From Agelaius tricolor (Eukaryota; Chordata; Aves; Passeriformes; Icteridae), in assembly GCA_023055355.1 (NCBI GenBank), contig JALJCS010000004.1:21271744-21335743 (forward strand): a stretch of 64,000 nucleotides of DNA, written 5' to 3'. The translations under genes and the position numbers were made by a program. Under the pieces are notes generated by a model, which was given only the letters and a program-made list of their open reading frames with translations, did no database searches and was not told where the DNA came from. Below, in pieces: positions 13,137 to 27,400 of this stretch; within the stretch, counting starts at the first letter, position 1; each line of letters begins with the position of its first letter.

Positions 13137-14230
13137 GTATGAGACTAAATGACCCATGGGAACAACTCAGTTCCTCAGGAAGATTTGTCCATTGTCAAGA
13201 TAAACATTCTCTTTTTGGCAAAGTGAATGTAATCACATATATGTGAACAAGATTCACACATTTCTCTGTGTGTGAAAAAGGCATTTATGATCTGGAATAT
13301 GGATTTTGGATGAGAAAGCAATTCAGTGATGCTCTTAATGTAGTGCTTTGGGAGAAGACAGAGGGGTCATTGCTTACCTGCACAGTGCACATTAGGAGTC
13401 CAGTGGACTCACTTTATATAAAAAATTTTATTATTGTCGTGCACATTGCCTAATGACCGCAGCACAATTTAAATAGGTATCTGAGAACAGAGGAGTGAAG
13501 TAACAAGGTAAATAATCCTTTGCTTCTTCTAGTGTGGATGCATGAAACAGGTTGAGACAACTGAAACTCATAGAGACTGATGAATCTTTCTCTCAATCAC
13601 TGTTGAGGGATTACTCATTTTAGAAAGTGGAATATAACATAATTTTAGATCTCTCCATATATTGTAATTATGTATGTGTTATACATTAATGATTACTTCA
13701 GAAAAACTTTGATCTGCACCAGAATAAGTAATAATTATTCAAATACTTGGGTTTTTTTCTACATATGGTTTTGGGGTTTTTAATCTACCACTCAATATGC
13801 AGCAGGTTTTGGTGATTAAGTATTTGGTTTATACACTTTGTTAATGAAAAACTTCATGAAGTTATAATTGCTTTTATAATATAAATCAACATATATTTTA
13901 AAAATCACAACATAGACAAAGTGAGAGAACTATTTGATTTAGAATATTTATAAATACTTGTTTTCTACTTCAATTTTAACTGGAATTTTCTTTTTCATGC
14001 CAGAAACAGAAAAGTCACTTCATTCTTTTGACACGCTCTGAATGAAATACAAGCAAGCCAGGGAAAATTGATTTCACTAAACCATATGGTACAGTTGAAA
14101 TAGAGTAAATTTCCAAGTCAGTCTAAGTATTTTGGGCTGAAATTCAGGAGTTGTCAAAGTATGGGATCAAATGAGGATAAGAATTAGTGTGTTAGGCAAG
14201 TATTTCCTGGAATCTCAGCTCCTCTTTAGT
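13137..14230. other. Intergenic DNA, nothing recognised
   Basis: AT-rich spacer with no supported gene between the pentanucleotide repeat and an antisense CR1. Confidence 0.5.
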
Positions 14231-15615
14231 ATAGAAGAGAACAGAATAGAAGAGTTTCAGCTAGGAGAGACCTACAACAGTGATCTAGTCTTCTAGTCCA
14301 ACTGCCTAACCAATTAACGGCCAAAAAAAAGTTAAAGCACATTACTGTGTACACTGTCCAAGTGCCTGCTAAATACTAACAGCTTTGAGGCATTTACCAC
14401 CCCTTAAAGAAATCTGTTTCAGTGTTTAGCCACTGCATGGGTAAAGAAATGTTCCCTAACATTCCCTAACATCTTGTCAGAACCTCCCCTGGCACACATT
14501 CCCATGTCTTCTGGTCACTGGATCCCAGGGAGAAGAGATCAGTGCCTCCCTCTCCAGGTCCCCTGCCCAGGGAGCTGTACAGAGCAATGAATCACCCCTG
14601 AGCCTCCTTCTCTCCAAACCAGACAGACCCAGAGCCCTCAGCCCCTCCTCACAGGATGTGCCTTCCAGCCCTGCCACCAGCTCTGTTGTCCTCCTCTGGA
14701 CTGTCCCAGGACGTTCTTCCCACCCTTCTCAGAGTGTGGGGCCCAGCACTGCACACAGGACTCGGGGTGAGGCGCACCAGGGCTGAATCCAGCGGGATGA
14801 TCCCAATCCCAGCTGGTGATGCTGTGTCTGCTGCACCCCGGGATGGGGTTTGCCCTCCTGGCTGCCCGGGCACACACTGCTGGCTCACCCTGAGCTGCTG
14901 CCCACCAGCACCCCCAGATCCCTTTGGCAGGGCTGCTCTACACACACTCCTCTCCCAGCTTATACTGGTGCCCAGCTTTACTGCATCCCAGGGGCAGAAT
15001 CTGGATTTGTTCTTGTTTAATTTCTTGCCACTGATAATTACCGAGTGCTCCAATCTATTTCAGATCCCTCTGCAAGGCTCTTGTGCCTTGAGAGAGTCAA
15101 AAGTACCTCCAATTTGGTATCATCAGCAAATTTGCCAATGGTGCATTAAACTCCTGCATCCTCTCCATGGATAGACACACTGAGTGGAAATTGCCCTACA
15201 ATTGAACCTTGAGGAACACCACCAGTGACTGGTCAGAACCCACATGTAGCCCCATGCACAACAGACTTTTGAACTCTGCTCTTCAGCAAGTCCTTCACTC
15301 AGCACACCGTGTACCTGTTCAGCTGAACAGCTTATCCAGAAGTATGCTGTGAAGAACAGCATCAAAAGCCTTATTAGTATCAACAAAAACTATGTCCACT
15401 ACCTCCTGTTCATTCACTAAACATGTAACCTTACATTGAAAGATATCAAAGTACTTAAAAAGGGCTTTCCAATCGTGACTCCACTAATTTTTTGACTGTG
15501 TCTGATGATTGTATTATTTTTTAAGTAATCTTCTACATATTTTGCAGGCATTGAGGTTAGACTAGCAGGTAATAGGGTTATTTCTTTTTTAAAAATGTTC
15601 AAATAAGTAACAAGA
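14231..15615 (-). mobile_element. CR1 LINE, 5'-truncated, antisense
   Basis: About 1.4 kb matches avian CR1 in reverse orientation. The 3'-end microsatellite-like start lies at 14231-14260 and is followed by the antisense 3' UTR and reverse-transcriptase region. Diagnostic antisense strings include aggaacaccaccagtgactg (15211-15230), caccgtgtacctgt (15305-15318) and cattgaggttagactagcag (15549-15568). The GC content is clearly higher than its surroundings, as usual for CR1. The minus-strand RT frame is broken into short pieces by stops and frameshifts (for example the pieces at 14638-15053 and 15123-15386), so no functional protein is encoded. The reading frames on the plus strand here are shadows. 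Confidence 0.9.
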
Positions 15616-18600
15616 GAATGTACTTGCAGTCTGTCATTTATGATAAGTAGATATCACAGATTGTTTCCAAAAGTGGCATTGACATATTTTCTTACCAGTG
15701 AGTGATACGTTCTTCTGTGTGAATGTTCACAAAATTTCACTGAAAAAACACTGAAATGATTGTAGTGATTTTGAATAAATCAGGCAATATTTCTGCATGC
15801 TGTGTATTGGGTAATCTGCTCTGCTGTTCCACCTGAATGAATCTGAGCTTCACCATCCCTATCCAATTTATTAGTATTTGTTGCACTTAATGAGTAGACA
15901 TCATCTAAGGAGTAATTCTTTTCCCCAGTTCTGAGAAAGTATAATTTTCATAGAATACCGTAGATCATATAAACAAACACAATTAAGTTTTATTTTTTAA
16001 CCCAACACTTTATTGATCATCTCTTGAAAGAAGAGAATGAGGGAGAGGATTCATATTCATAGCAATTTTTCTCACATGGCCTCTTTCTAAAACAAAATCA
16101 AATTGTTGCTCTTAAGGCACTTTGTAGTATTTCTTCTTTGAAGAAATCTTGCCAGCATATTTTCATGCCCACCCAGAGAGATGAAGTTCCTGGAACATTT
16201 TTTCAGTTCAATGAGAAGCAAGGAATATAAGAGACACAGTGTTCTTTCAGTCAAATTCTTCCTGTTTTGATAACACTATCCTTTATGAAAATAAAAGGTC
16301 ATCAGTTTCTGCTAACTCAAGGTTTTAGAGTAGCTGCGTAATTCAGATTTCAGTTTGAAAGAGAGATCTCCATCTGTATACGCAGATAAATAAATTGAGA
16401 GAGGTGCTGATTCTTATATAAACATTTTGAAGACTTTACAAAAAATGTATTCCTTGAATAAAGTCAGGAAGTGACATGAAAAACATCTCAGACCTTTAAT
16501 AAGGTATTTTTAACAATGAAATATTGCCTAAAACAATGACGTATCATAATTAAGTGCAACATGTGCTATAATGCACCATTAACAGCTGTTGTATACCAGA
16601 TATACACAGAGAAAGAGATGCTATGGATTATCAATGAAATACTTTCAAATACTCAATGGGATGGCTTCACCTCAGATTTGTAACAGTCAGTTCCCTCAGG
16701 GACAACCAGGGTTTTTCATCAAACCTTCCTGGAATAATGGATGTGAGTTAATTTCTGTTATATCCATGTTTCATCTGGAAATGTGCCTTTTTCCTTTGAG
16801 ATACATATTTTCTATGTAGCAACCACTGAAGTTATCTGAAGAAGGATACTTCTGTGTTGTTGCACAATAAGAATTCAATTACTGAAACAAAAAAGTATAT
16901 ACCTTCACTACTTCACTATCTATCTGAAACATGGTTTTGTTTGTAATTTTTTAGGTTTTTTTTTTTTGTTTTGTTTTGGTTTTTTTTTTTGTTTTGTTTT
17001 TGTTTTTGTTCTGGGGGGGTTATGTCATCAGAAAAAAAAAGTATACAGAGGCTCCACTCTTTCATGCTTTTCACTTCCACTTTCCTGGGGAACTTATTCA
17101 TTCAATCTCTTGCAGATGTCCTAATTTTGTGCATAAAGTATGGATTATCCTAGGTCAGATCTCTGCTTTGGTAGCGGGGGGGGAGGGAAATTAAAACTTC
17201 TTTTTGAGTCTTTGTTTTTGGATTTACCTGAGAGCAATAAGTACTTCAAATGTGAATTGTACAATCAGAAGGGTAAATCTGCAATTTAACTCAAGGAGGG
17301 TTAAAAATATCATAAAGGCAGCATACACCCTTTACTGATAATGCGGGAAATTAAAACAAGATGGGCATCCTTTTCCTCCTCTCCAAAGCCCTTCATGACT
17401 CTGTCCTTTTCTCCTGTGAAGTCTTGTCTCTACCCAAATCCTTTTCTACCCCAGACCTGACAACCCTACTTTGTCATCTGAAGAACTGTGAGTGCTGTCT
17501 GCTCCAGAGACAAAATCCAATGCTACCTCAGCACTGAGGGTGTCACTCAGCATCATGAAGGAGCTCACCTCCTTCATGGCTCTCCGTACCCCCCACCTAC
17601 ATCAGTGGGGGACCCACCAATGAGGGAAGGAGACTGCTGACAGTTTGCAAAACTGAAGATTTTGCATACCTACCCATAAGCAGAAAATGTCTGTACACAG
17701 TGGATTGCAACCTTCCCTCCCTCTTGCCACAGCATTTGTTTCCCACAGCTTTGTAAAGTTCTTGGCACAGCAAGATCCCATTCCAAAGGATGGTTGTAAA
17801 TACAAAGTGGGTGTGAAGGAAATTCTCATGTAAACTCATCACTGGGCCAACTAGTCTACAATGAAAGATGAGAGGGAGCTCTATTATTTATGTCCAACTT
17901 TGCCTCATAATTTTTTCCTGCCCATGTTTGATCTTTGGTGAAGAGGCTTTTTCCAGACTGAAGAACAATCTTTGTAATTGCCATACTGCTCCTGGGTTCA
18001 GGGTCACATTCTTTCAAATGCGGCCAGATAGCAGAGTAGGGATATTTGTTAACAAAAACCAATCCCTCTTTCAAACATGCTCTTTCTACAAATAATATAA
18101 ATTAACACAGTTATGGAATAACCATAAATGACAGACTACAGTCACAGAGTAAGTGAGTTTTTGAACAACAATGTATTAAATTTTTAGTCTAAAACGTGTC
18201 CTATATTTCCCTTGAATATAAGGTAAAGGATAAACATAATTTGTTTTTTTGGAAGTTCTTGATCATATTAAATGGGAGGTATTTTGCATTTCTATTCTCT
18301 TACAATGTTCTTTAGTGTTTTGGTAACCATCATGTGAAATATAAGAACTTGAGCTTAAGAAACCAGCCCGCTTTAAATAAAGGCTGGAACAGATCGTTGA
18401 TCTGAAAGGTTCATTTAACCCTAAACAGGCAATTTGAAGAGTTCAAACTTCATTTTAAAATTATTTTCTTTTGCTTCACTGTAGCTAATTTATACCGTTT
18501 AAGTAGTTCAGTTTATGGTGACATAACACTAACAATATATGGACGCTAAAAAGGAAAAGTTGGGTCATTTTTTCCTTTGTGGGTATAAAGGTTCTCACAG

Positions 18601-19876
18601 AAGAAATGAGGCTAAAAAATCATACCTGCAGATATTTTTGTTTCTTAGACCAGATTTGCAGAAGGTGGTCTTCATTTGAAAGCCTCATCACTCTTTTAAT
18701 TGAGAGGCGTTGGATCATCCCTGTTTAAAATTGTAACATCAGGGATTTGGCATGAAAGTTCCTGCAGTTTTCTCCTCCTGCCTCTGCCCGCCCCACCCCT
18801 TGTGCTGCCGTTACAGAAACTGCACAGGCTTTCTTCCAGCATTTTGTTAAGGCAATTTCCCAAGGTGCATACTTCTGTGATTGTCAAGTGGCATGCTAGC
18901 AACCAACTGACTGCAAGAGTAATAATAAAATAACAGATATTTTAAGGAAAAGGATCATGAATTGAACAAACAGTTTCCTTGATCTGAAACAAAATGTTTA
19001 GATCAATTCTGGATACTTCAATGTTATTTAGATATCATTGCTAACTAAATGTTGAAACAAAAAATTGTTCTAGAGTGAAAAATTGAAACACCTCACTTTG
19101 AAAATGTTAAAATTGTGTTCCAGAAAGCATCTCTTTTCCTTCAGCTTGAGCTAGTTAAAAAACTACATACAAATTCAAGATTGTTTTGGACATTCCAAAC
19201 CTTTACTTTTTGGCAGACCTAATTCCAACCCTAATATTTCACAGAACCAAAATCAGCAGTATAAGTGCAGCAACATTCAAGTTTACACTCTGTAAGCTCT
19301 TCTGAGTCCCCCTCAGATTCTGGGGTCAGCTTTTTTGATGTCAACAGACAAATTTAAATTTTCTTTTTCTTCTTATTTTCCTCAGAGTATGAGTGAAAGA
19401 ATGCATGGTAATGCAATTTGAATGTCAGTTAATGTACTCAGGCAGGAAATTGCTTTATGTCTTCAACAATTAGATTAAATAGCTGTTGTCAGCACTGTGA
19501 GGGTGGAGCTCTCTTATTCTAAATACAGCTCAGTGAAAACTGCTGGAAGTAAAAGTTCTCAGCCTTGATCATTTGTTTTCCTTAACCAAGCATACTTGTG
19601 TGTCTCTGAGGAGGAACAAAACCCGCCATGAAAGAGTCTCAGACAGGCAATTCCCTGTCAATATCTTTGGACACAGCAGGTAACTGGCAGGTCTGATGCT
19701 GGTGTGGGCAGCAGGAACCTTCCACACTTGTTCACATAACTGTCAGTTTCCTCAGGACACCTCCACAGCACAACCTAATCGTCCCCCTGTGTGAGCATGA
19801 CAGGCAGAAGATACAGCACAGATCCTACAAAGTCTAATGCATCTGCTTGAATACTTCCAGGAAAAAAGTCCAAATC
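15616..19876. other. Intergenic DNA, no gene recognised
   Basis: AT-rich spacer. A low-complexity T/G patch occurs at about 16955-17020. The overlapping short frames (for example 17597-18095 and 18696-18933) occur on both strands at once and resemble no known family, so I treat them as chance. Confidence 0.5.
16950..17020 (+). repeat. T-rich (TTTTG)-like low-complexity tract
   Basis: Runs of T interrupted by single G (patterns ttttg and tttttg) end in a G7 run at about 17013-17019. It accounts for the Phe-rich frames at 16971-17194. It may be a decayed simple repeat or an old poly(A) tail in antisense. Confidence 0.8.
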
Positions 19877-20165
19877 ATAGGATCATAGAATCAGAGAATG
19901 TTAAGGTGTTGGAATGCACCTTGAAGATCATCTAGTCCCAAATCCTCCTGCCATGGACAGAGACTCCTTCCACTATAACAGGTTTCTCAAGGTCTTATTC
20001 TACCTGGCCTTGAACACTGCCAGGGTTTGGGCATCCACAACCTCCCTGGACAACCTGTTCCACTGTCTCACCATCCCCACAGTAAAAAATTTCTTCCTAA
20101 TATTTAACCTAAATTTATCCTCTTTCAGTAAATACTCATTACTTCTTTTTTATCACTATTTCACA
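19877..20165 (-). mobile_element. CR1 3' end, antisense
   Basis: It opens with the antisense CR1 terminal repeats (catagaatcagagaatg, from about 19885) and continues through aagatcatctag, ggccttgaacactgccaggg (20007-20026), acaacctgttccactgtctc and the decayed cctctttcag block. This is the standard 3' UTR of a bird CR1 in reverse. The element is truncated at about 290 bp and encodes nothing. The plus-strand frame at 19914-20216 is an artefact. Confidence 0.9.
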
Positions 20166-23100
20166 GTGATTGTGGGCATTAAAACTAATTTCAAAAACTA
20201 TGGGCCATTGCAGTGATATTGGTTATCTTCTGAAGTGCATTGTTTTGAACCCTTCAAGATTGTTAGGACTTTGACATGCCCTTGGCAGCAGCTGGCTAAA
20301 ACCATTGCAGTTTGCTAGGGTGGCAAAGAGTTAGACAGAGTTATATTTCTAGTATGTGTCTAGCCTACACCTCCCCACTAGCTGGGGTTAACAAAAACTT
20401 TATTTAACTCCATTAAGTCAGCTGGTTTGTTTCTAATCAATGAGTTTTTATGCTGGATGGACTGATGCTAGATGAAACTCATCTGCTTCATCTACTTGTT
20501 GCTTTCATTGAGCAATATGCCAGTTGTTGCCTGCATTTTCAGAACATATGCAGGCTCATATATAAGCATATGTATTCATTGAGAAGTTTTGATTAGACCA
20601 GATGCAACATAGTTTTGTTTAAATCACAAAGTAGCAAATAGTGAATTTTTTTCTATCATTTGTCTCGTTACTGTATCTTCCTTTGCTCTCCCCTCATTAT
20701 GTGTATAGGAAAGGCCTGGATACTTTAGATATATCATATACACAGAGGGAAGTAAAAGTGAGATGGCTTATAAATATTATATTCTTTCTTAGTGCAAGGA
20801 TGAATTTTCAGATGTTAGCCACTTGTGTAATTCAAGAACAATCAAAAAATAGTCACCCAAACTGTCCTTTATGATAGATATTTTCTTTGATCCTGGCATA
20901 TCTTTGTCCCTCTGTTAACCAGAAAACATAAAAATCACACTTCCATAGCTTCAGACCTTTTAAGCAACCCCTTTTAGATGACATGGTGCATCCAGAGGCA
21001 AGAAATGTAGTCAATGCATGGTCAGACTTTGAACATGAGTAAACTCCTTGAAGTCACTGATAACTTACCACAGGTGGGCTCATAACTCAGTGTAGTGCCT
21101 TGGACCACCACAAGAATATTGTGTCAGGCAACTGAATGAAGCAATGTACCACCCTAAGAAAGTTCTGTGCTAAACTTTTCTGAAAGATAGGTCTCATGTC
21201 AGGATAGGAAAGCTGCCAGCTTCAAGAAAACCCTGTAATATCCAGGTTTCAAAATCTGTTTTCAAGCTCCAGTTAAAAGCTGTATTTTGGAAGAAAACTG
21301 ATGGGTTTCTTTCCTTCTTCAAAATACTGTGTACCTCAAATCTTAGCTATACAGGTGACTAGAGAAGATAAAATCAAGACTGAAATTAATTTGTATTATC
21401 TATTTCCATTCTGGTCCATCAACTTGTTTGAAACAACCAATTTTTTGAACCCATAATGCACACCTTCCTGTTATTACATGGAGTATTTTTCAACTCAAGT
21501 GGGAAGGTCTCCTACATGATGTTTTATTTAGGAACCTTACTTACTGATCACTTGTTCACCTTTTTAGAGAGGCAATCTTTGTCCCATGCACATTATATAA
21601 CATTGCTTTAGTACTATAGTAGGAGAGACAAATGCTAGCTGACTATGCTCATTGTGACTGTGATCAGGTGTGCCACAGCATCAGGGTACCCTCAGAACAG
21701 CAACACTCACTTTTATATTCAGGCTATAACGTGAAGCCCATTTGTTTTCCTGGAAATTTCTGGTAGAAAATCTGTTTTTAAATTGCTGGTCAATGTGAGG
21801 GGAGGAAAAAAGGATGTATTTGCACTGGTTTAAGAATTGTCAGAAACTCATAATCCGTTTTAGTGGATTATACATGTGTGGATTATACAGTGGATCATAC
21901 ATACAAACATTGTATGTACATACACACAGACTTATATATCACACTAAACATATGTGTGAATAGATGCATATGCATAAAATAGTGAGAATCTCTACTGACA
22001 TATGAGGTATAAGAGGTGCTGTATTGCAAGCAACTGAAATGAAAAGTACCTCCCACATAGCACAAAACTGTCTTCAGAAGACACAAAGAAACATATATAA
22101 ATCTGGAAACTCTTTGCAATACTTTTTAAACTAAAATAATTAACAAACTATTAATACACCATCTGAAATATTCTTTGAAATGTGGAAATTCTCAATTCGG
22201 TACAATATATCTGCTTCTATTAAAAGAAGTGGGAATTGTGGTTAGCAAACCTGAGTGATCTGAATGTATCCCATACATTATTTTTTCACAGAAAATGGAA
22301 AGGACTTAATAGTGAGTGCCTCAACTACATTTCAGGTGGCGCACACAAAAAGAGGAGGAAGTAATGCAATGTCTGCTAACAAACTCTACTAATCTGTTTC
22401 CTCTGCTCAAAGTCCTTCATCTGGGAGGAAGGCCTGAAATTTAACCTTTTAGGAGGCATTTAGGTGCCTAAGTATATTCACTAAATGCCATCTGGAATGC
22501 CTGTGAGAATCCTTTCTGCCTCCAGTTCCCATCCCTGATGGATGGAGATCTATTGCACCTTATATATTCACATACAATCTTTGGGGTACAGAGAGGAGCT
22601 GGAATCTCTCAGGCATCACAAGATAGAAATAATTTATTGGATTATGCCTTACATAGATAGATACCAGTCCAGGTCACAATCCAAGTTACTATTTAGAAAA
22701 AAATATTTTTGATTTTTTAAATTGCTTGTTATAGAGCAAAATTTCAGACATTTGGTTATACAAGCTCCAAGTAGCCAAAACTGCAATCTTTAATTATTAT
22801 TCCTTGTTTTGTGTAGTTGAGAGCACTCCCTTATTTTAGATCTTGTTTGAACTTCTGTGTAACTTCTAAAAATTAATCTCAATGCTACTTCAATTTATCA
22901 GCAATCAAGAATCTACTGTAGCATTTCACATATTCTTTTAATACTGTCAATTACATACAATGGTCTAATTTTGCTTTTAATTTTTAAAGTTGCCTTGGTC
23001 ACTTCTAGCTTACAGGCACTGACATATCTGCTTTTCTCCAAAAGACCAAACACATCAAGTGGAATTCCTCATGTACGTAGTCAGAGATCTCATAGCACAT

Positions 23101-23396
23101 CAATCCTTAATCTTCTTGTTAGTCCAGTAAATAGATGGCAATCCCTGAGCTTTTTTTCCAAACCATGTTTCTCCAGCCTTTGATCACATCATTAGCTCAT
23201 CTCTGATCCTTTCCAAAGCAGGACATAGTATTCCTGCATAGTATAAAGGAGCGACTTTATGGAACTCAGACACAAACAGTGAAACATTTACCTGCTGCAG
23301 TTGTTGCAAACTTTCCAGATTCACAGTCTTCCTCTGATCTGTTCCCATCTGTAGGCACAGGATGAGTTTTAGGTCTATGACTAAGTTCCTTCCAGA
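20166..23396. other. Intergenic DNA, nothing recognised
   Basis: AT-rich spacer without a supported gene. Near 21863-21900 the motif tggattataca recurs three times imperfectly, a small local duplication. Confidence 0.5.
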
Positions 23397-24482
23397 AGCT
23401 GTGCTAAGGCAGATGAAGAAGAGGGAGGGGATTCAGGGCATCAGGGCTTCAGCAAGGGCATTCAGAGGGTGGTGATCAATGGCTCAGAGCTCTGATGGAC
23501 ATCAGTGACAAGTGGGGTCCCTCAGGGGTCAGTACTGGGACCACTGCTAAAAAATATCTTTATTAATGATGTAGACAAAGCGATCAAGTGCACCTTCAAC
23601 AGATTTGCAGTTGACACTGAGCTGAGTGGTGCTGATGACACACCCACAGGACAGGATGCCCTCCAGAGGGACCTGGACAAGCTCAGGAACTGGGCCCATG
23701 GGTACCTCATGAGGTTTAACTAGACAAAGACCAAGGTGCTGCAGACGGGTCGAGGCAATCCCCAGTACCAGCACAGGCTGGGGGATGAACAGATGGAGAG
23801 CAGCCCTGTGAGAAGGACTTGGGGGTGCTGGTGGCTGAGAGGCTGGACATGACCCAGCCATGGGCACTCCCAGCCCAGAGAGCCAAACGTGTCCTGGGCT
23901 GAATCCAAAGCAGCGTGGGCAGCAGGGGAGGGAGGGGATTCTGCCCCTCTGCTCTGCTCTGGTGAGAGCCCATCTGGAACCCTGCATCCAGCTCTGGGGT
24001 CCCAGCACAGGGAGGACATCAATCTGTTGGAATGAGTCCAGAGAAGAGCCACTAAGATAGTTAGAGGGGTGGAGAAACACTTTTGTGAGAAAAGGCTGAG
24101 ACAGTTGTTTCTTTCCAGTCTGGAGAAGGCTTTGGGCTGATGCTATTGTGACCTTTCAGTACCTGAAGGGAGCCTACAAGAAAGATGGAGAGAGATGTTT
24201 TACAAGAACATGTAGTCACAAGAAAAGGGAGAATTGATTGAAACTGAAAGAGAGCAGGTTTTGACTAGATATTGGAAAAAAATCTCTGTTCTGAAGGTGG
24301 TGAGGCACAGGAACAGGTTTCCCAGAGAAGCTGTGGATGCTCCATCCCTGCAAGTGTTTAAGGCCAAGCTGGATGGATCTTTGAGCAACCTGGTCTAGTG
24401 GAAGATGTCTCTGCAATATGGGCAGAGGGACGGGGTTGGAACTACATGATCTTTAAGGTTGCTTCCAACCCAAATAATTTTT
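23397..24482 (+). mobile_element. CR1 LINE 3' portion, dead RT
   Basis: About 1.1 kb of sense-strand CR1: the end of the reverse-transcriptase ORF followed by the 3' UTR. The frame at 23505-23723 contains the RT motif [13 protein letters not shown], followed about 25 residues later by the catalytic box. That box reads FAVDT where CR1-type enzymes have FADDT, so the first catalytic aspartate is replaced. The frame stops at about 23721; downstream the CR1 text continues in broken frames (for example cagctctggggtcccagcac at 23987-24006). The element ends with the typical ttggaactacatgatctttaaggttgcttccaaccc region. It is 5'-truncated. The minus-strand frames of up to 177 aa over the same interval are shadows. 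Confidence 0.92.
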
Positions 24483-27400
24483 TCACTCAGGAATGAACCC
24501 CAGCACAAGGCATGCCATGTTAGTTTACATGTATTTTTATAGTAAGCTGATGCAAATTGTACTACAGGCCACTACTCTGAACTCCCACAACAATGATTTC
24601 CACATGTATAAATGACCCTGAGCATCATAAAAGATTTTTGTTTGCTAGCATGCAAAAAGAAAGCTGAGATGAATGTATTTCCCACAGGTATCCTTCCACT
24701 CAGTGCACGTACCTTTCCCCCTCATTAGTAACTCTCTTGCATGAGGTTTTAAGAAGCATGTTTTTAAACAGCCCACAATTCAGCCCACAGGGACTTGGTA
24801 AGGAGACTGAAGGGGGCTTATAATTAGGATAGCCAGGTGTCTCTGTGATAGTATTTTTATGTACAAATTAATGCTTTCAGATTAGAGGTGTTTATTCAAA
24901 GAAGCCAAATCTAGAATGTTTTTGGGTTTTTTAAATACAAGATACGTTGAATAAATTTTTTAATATGCAGATAAATTTGGGAGCTGGTCTTTACACATTC
25001 ATAGGTAAATCTGGCAGAGTAACTTTGTCCTTTTGTAGGATAGTGGAATATTATCAACAGAAAAAGGATATTTTCATAGCAACATGAGGCACAACCTACT
25101 ACATTCAGGGAACAATTTACTACAACCAAAGACAGTTACAGGTTTGTATTTTCCATATAACCTTTCCTGAAGGAATGATAGTAAGACTGCAACACTTAAA
25201 ACAAGGGCACTATTAAGCCATTCCTTATCAGTTCTGAACAGGATTAATTTTAACGATAATTCCACTTGCCTACACAGTGTTCTTAGACGTGAAAAAACCC
25301 CATGGGATTAGGCCAAATATTGTCATGGTAACTGAAAGAGAGGGAAATAACTCTAAAACAGTTTCCAATAAGCAAGAGCAGCTACCATTCCATCAGTAGC
25401 CTTCAATAGAACGTGACATCTGTTTTTCATTTGTTGTTTCAAGGCTTGAAGAAAAGCAGGATAATTGGAAATAGTACGATGTTCTGGGAACATATTGAAT
25501 GAAAAGACTCCTGGTGCTTTTTAAATATTGGTCCATTTATCTTTAAAAACAACTAGCATGTACCTTCTTTCACCATTTGTAAATTGGGCAAGTTAGTTGG
25601 AAAATTTTCTGGACTCAACTATGCTCAAGCAGTGAAAGATCAAAGCAAGCTTCTTGCTTTAATAAGAACTACTATTTAAACTGAGAAGTGGACACCTATT
25701 TTTGGAAACTGAGAAGATGTAAATGAATTAATTGTATGAAATTTTGTGATTACTTCATATTGGGGATAAACTAACCCAAAGAGGAAACATGCACCAGTAC
25801 TGGTGTTTTCCACTTCTTTTATTCAACACACCACTGTGTCTGACACATGATTTTAAAATAATACTCATAACTGTACTGCTAAGAAACAAGCAGACCAAAA
25901 TCCAGTTGTGGAACTTGAAGTCAGGGGAAAAATTGGAAAAATAAGTCATAGTTTTTACCAGCAAGGGTGGTTAGCAGTGAAACAGTCTATAATTAAATTT
26001 TACCACACATTAAGTATTTAGTAAACTATTTGGAACATTTCTAAGAAGTTGATCATGGACTGTTAAGTGTGCTCTACCCAGTATTAGAAAACCTTGGTTG
26101 CTCACCCTGGCTAGACAAAGCACCCACAAATAAAAGCTCTTTTGTCGTATCAACCCATGAGATGTTTATACACCAAATTATCAGCTAAGAGGTTGATTTC
26201 AGGCACTCACAATTTTGCAGTAGGAGCTCACAAGCTAGTTTATGGTTAAAAGGTTGGACATTTGGTAGGAGTTAGAAAAAGAGAAGAAACAATGATTTTA
26301 CTTTATTTATCCTGAATATTATTTAACTGTGTCTTCATAACAAAGAAGAAAAAAAAAATAAGAGAGAATAATAAAAACTTCAAGCTTACCTGATGTTTCC
26401 TAAATCAAAATTCTAAAGGATAATACTGTATGAAAGACTTGCTGATATATGCTTTGTGAAATATAATCTAAATAAATTTCATACACTGGCCACCTCTGCA
26501 GCTTCTTGAAACCTCACATTTCAAGGTCTGATAAAGGTCAGTACAAAGGGTGTTGCTTCACTCACTTGTAATTTTTTGTGAAAAAGTCATGGCACCCAAA
26601 ACACTTAAGTCAAGAGCCAATAAAGGGCCATAAATGAACACCTTTCAGTTTGTAAGATTAATCAAACCAAAGTACCCCCAAAACCCAATACATCACCAAG
26701 GCAAAAAACTCACAGATCCATTCCCAAACCATTTAAACTAAAAGATAACTGCAAAAAGGCTAATTTCATGGGCAATGTGTGCTACTTGTGCTCTTTTTCT
26801 CTCTTCATACTGACAAAAATGTAGCTATAAATTATTGTTAGCATCAATTCTTCCATTCCTATTCATTCAGGTAATCTCTGGGGCAACACTAGGATGGCCC
26901 AATAACTACAGATAACGTGCTAGATGCAATTTCCAATTTGAAAGCTCCACTGTGGGAGCACTTTTCCAAAATGGACCTAAGGTTCAAAATAAATTTATTT
27001 CAGGCTGCACTCTGTATTTGAAATTATATACAGACATTTTCTTATGCATGTTTGGCACCTGATTTTAGTGCATCCTGATATCTTTGACCTTGCCCACTGC
27101 TGAATTGTGTGGTGACATGACTCATACCTTTTGAATTCCCTGGCCCAGGATCAGGTTGCTCATGCGTGTATTCCATGCTGTTCCCAGATATTCTCCAGGT
27201 AGGGATGATAGAGAAACTGCTGCTCAGCTTAGGCTCGCTGTCCTGCCTGCTGAGGAGACTGTTACGGTAACAGCTGTGTTTACCAGCTTTCCAGCAGCCA
27301 GGAAATTCTTAATATTAGGGCAGTTCACGCACAGTCATATCTTATTAGTGTGCACAAGAGCAAAACCAAACTGCAAATCATAAAAATGCTTGAGTGTGGG

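Noticed and set aside
12927..13157. Phe/Ser/Leu-rich minus-strand protein
   Set aside because: A direct translation of the (GAAAA)n microsatellite.
14656..15174. 172-codon plus-strand frame
   Set aside because: Shadow of an antisense CR1, not a gene.
23547..24080. 177-codon minus-strand frame and overlapping frames
   Set aside because: Antisense shadow of the sense-strand CR1 element.
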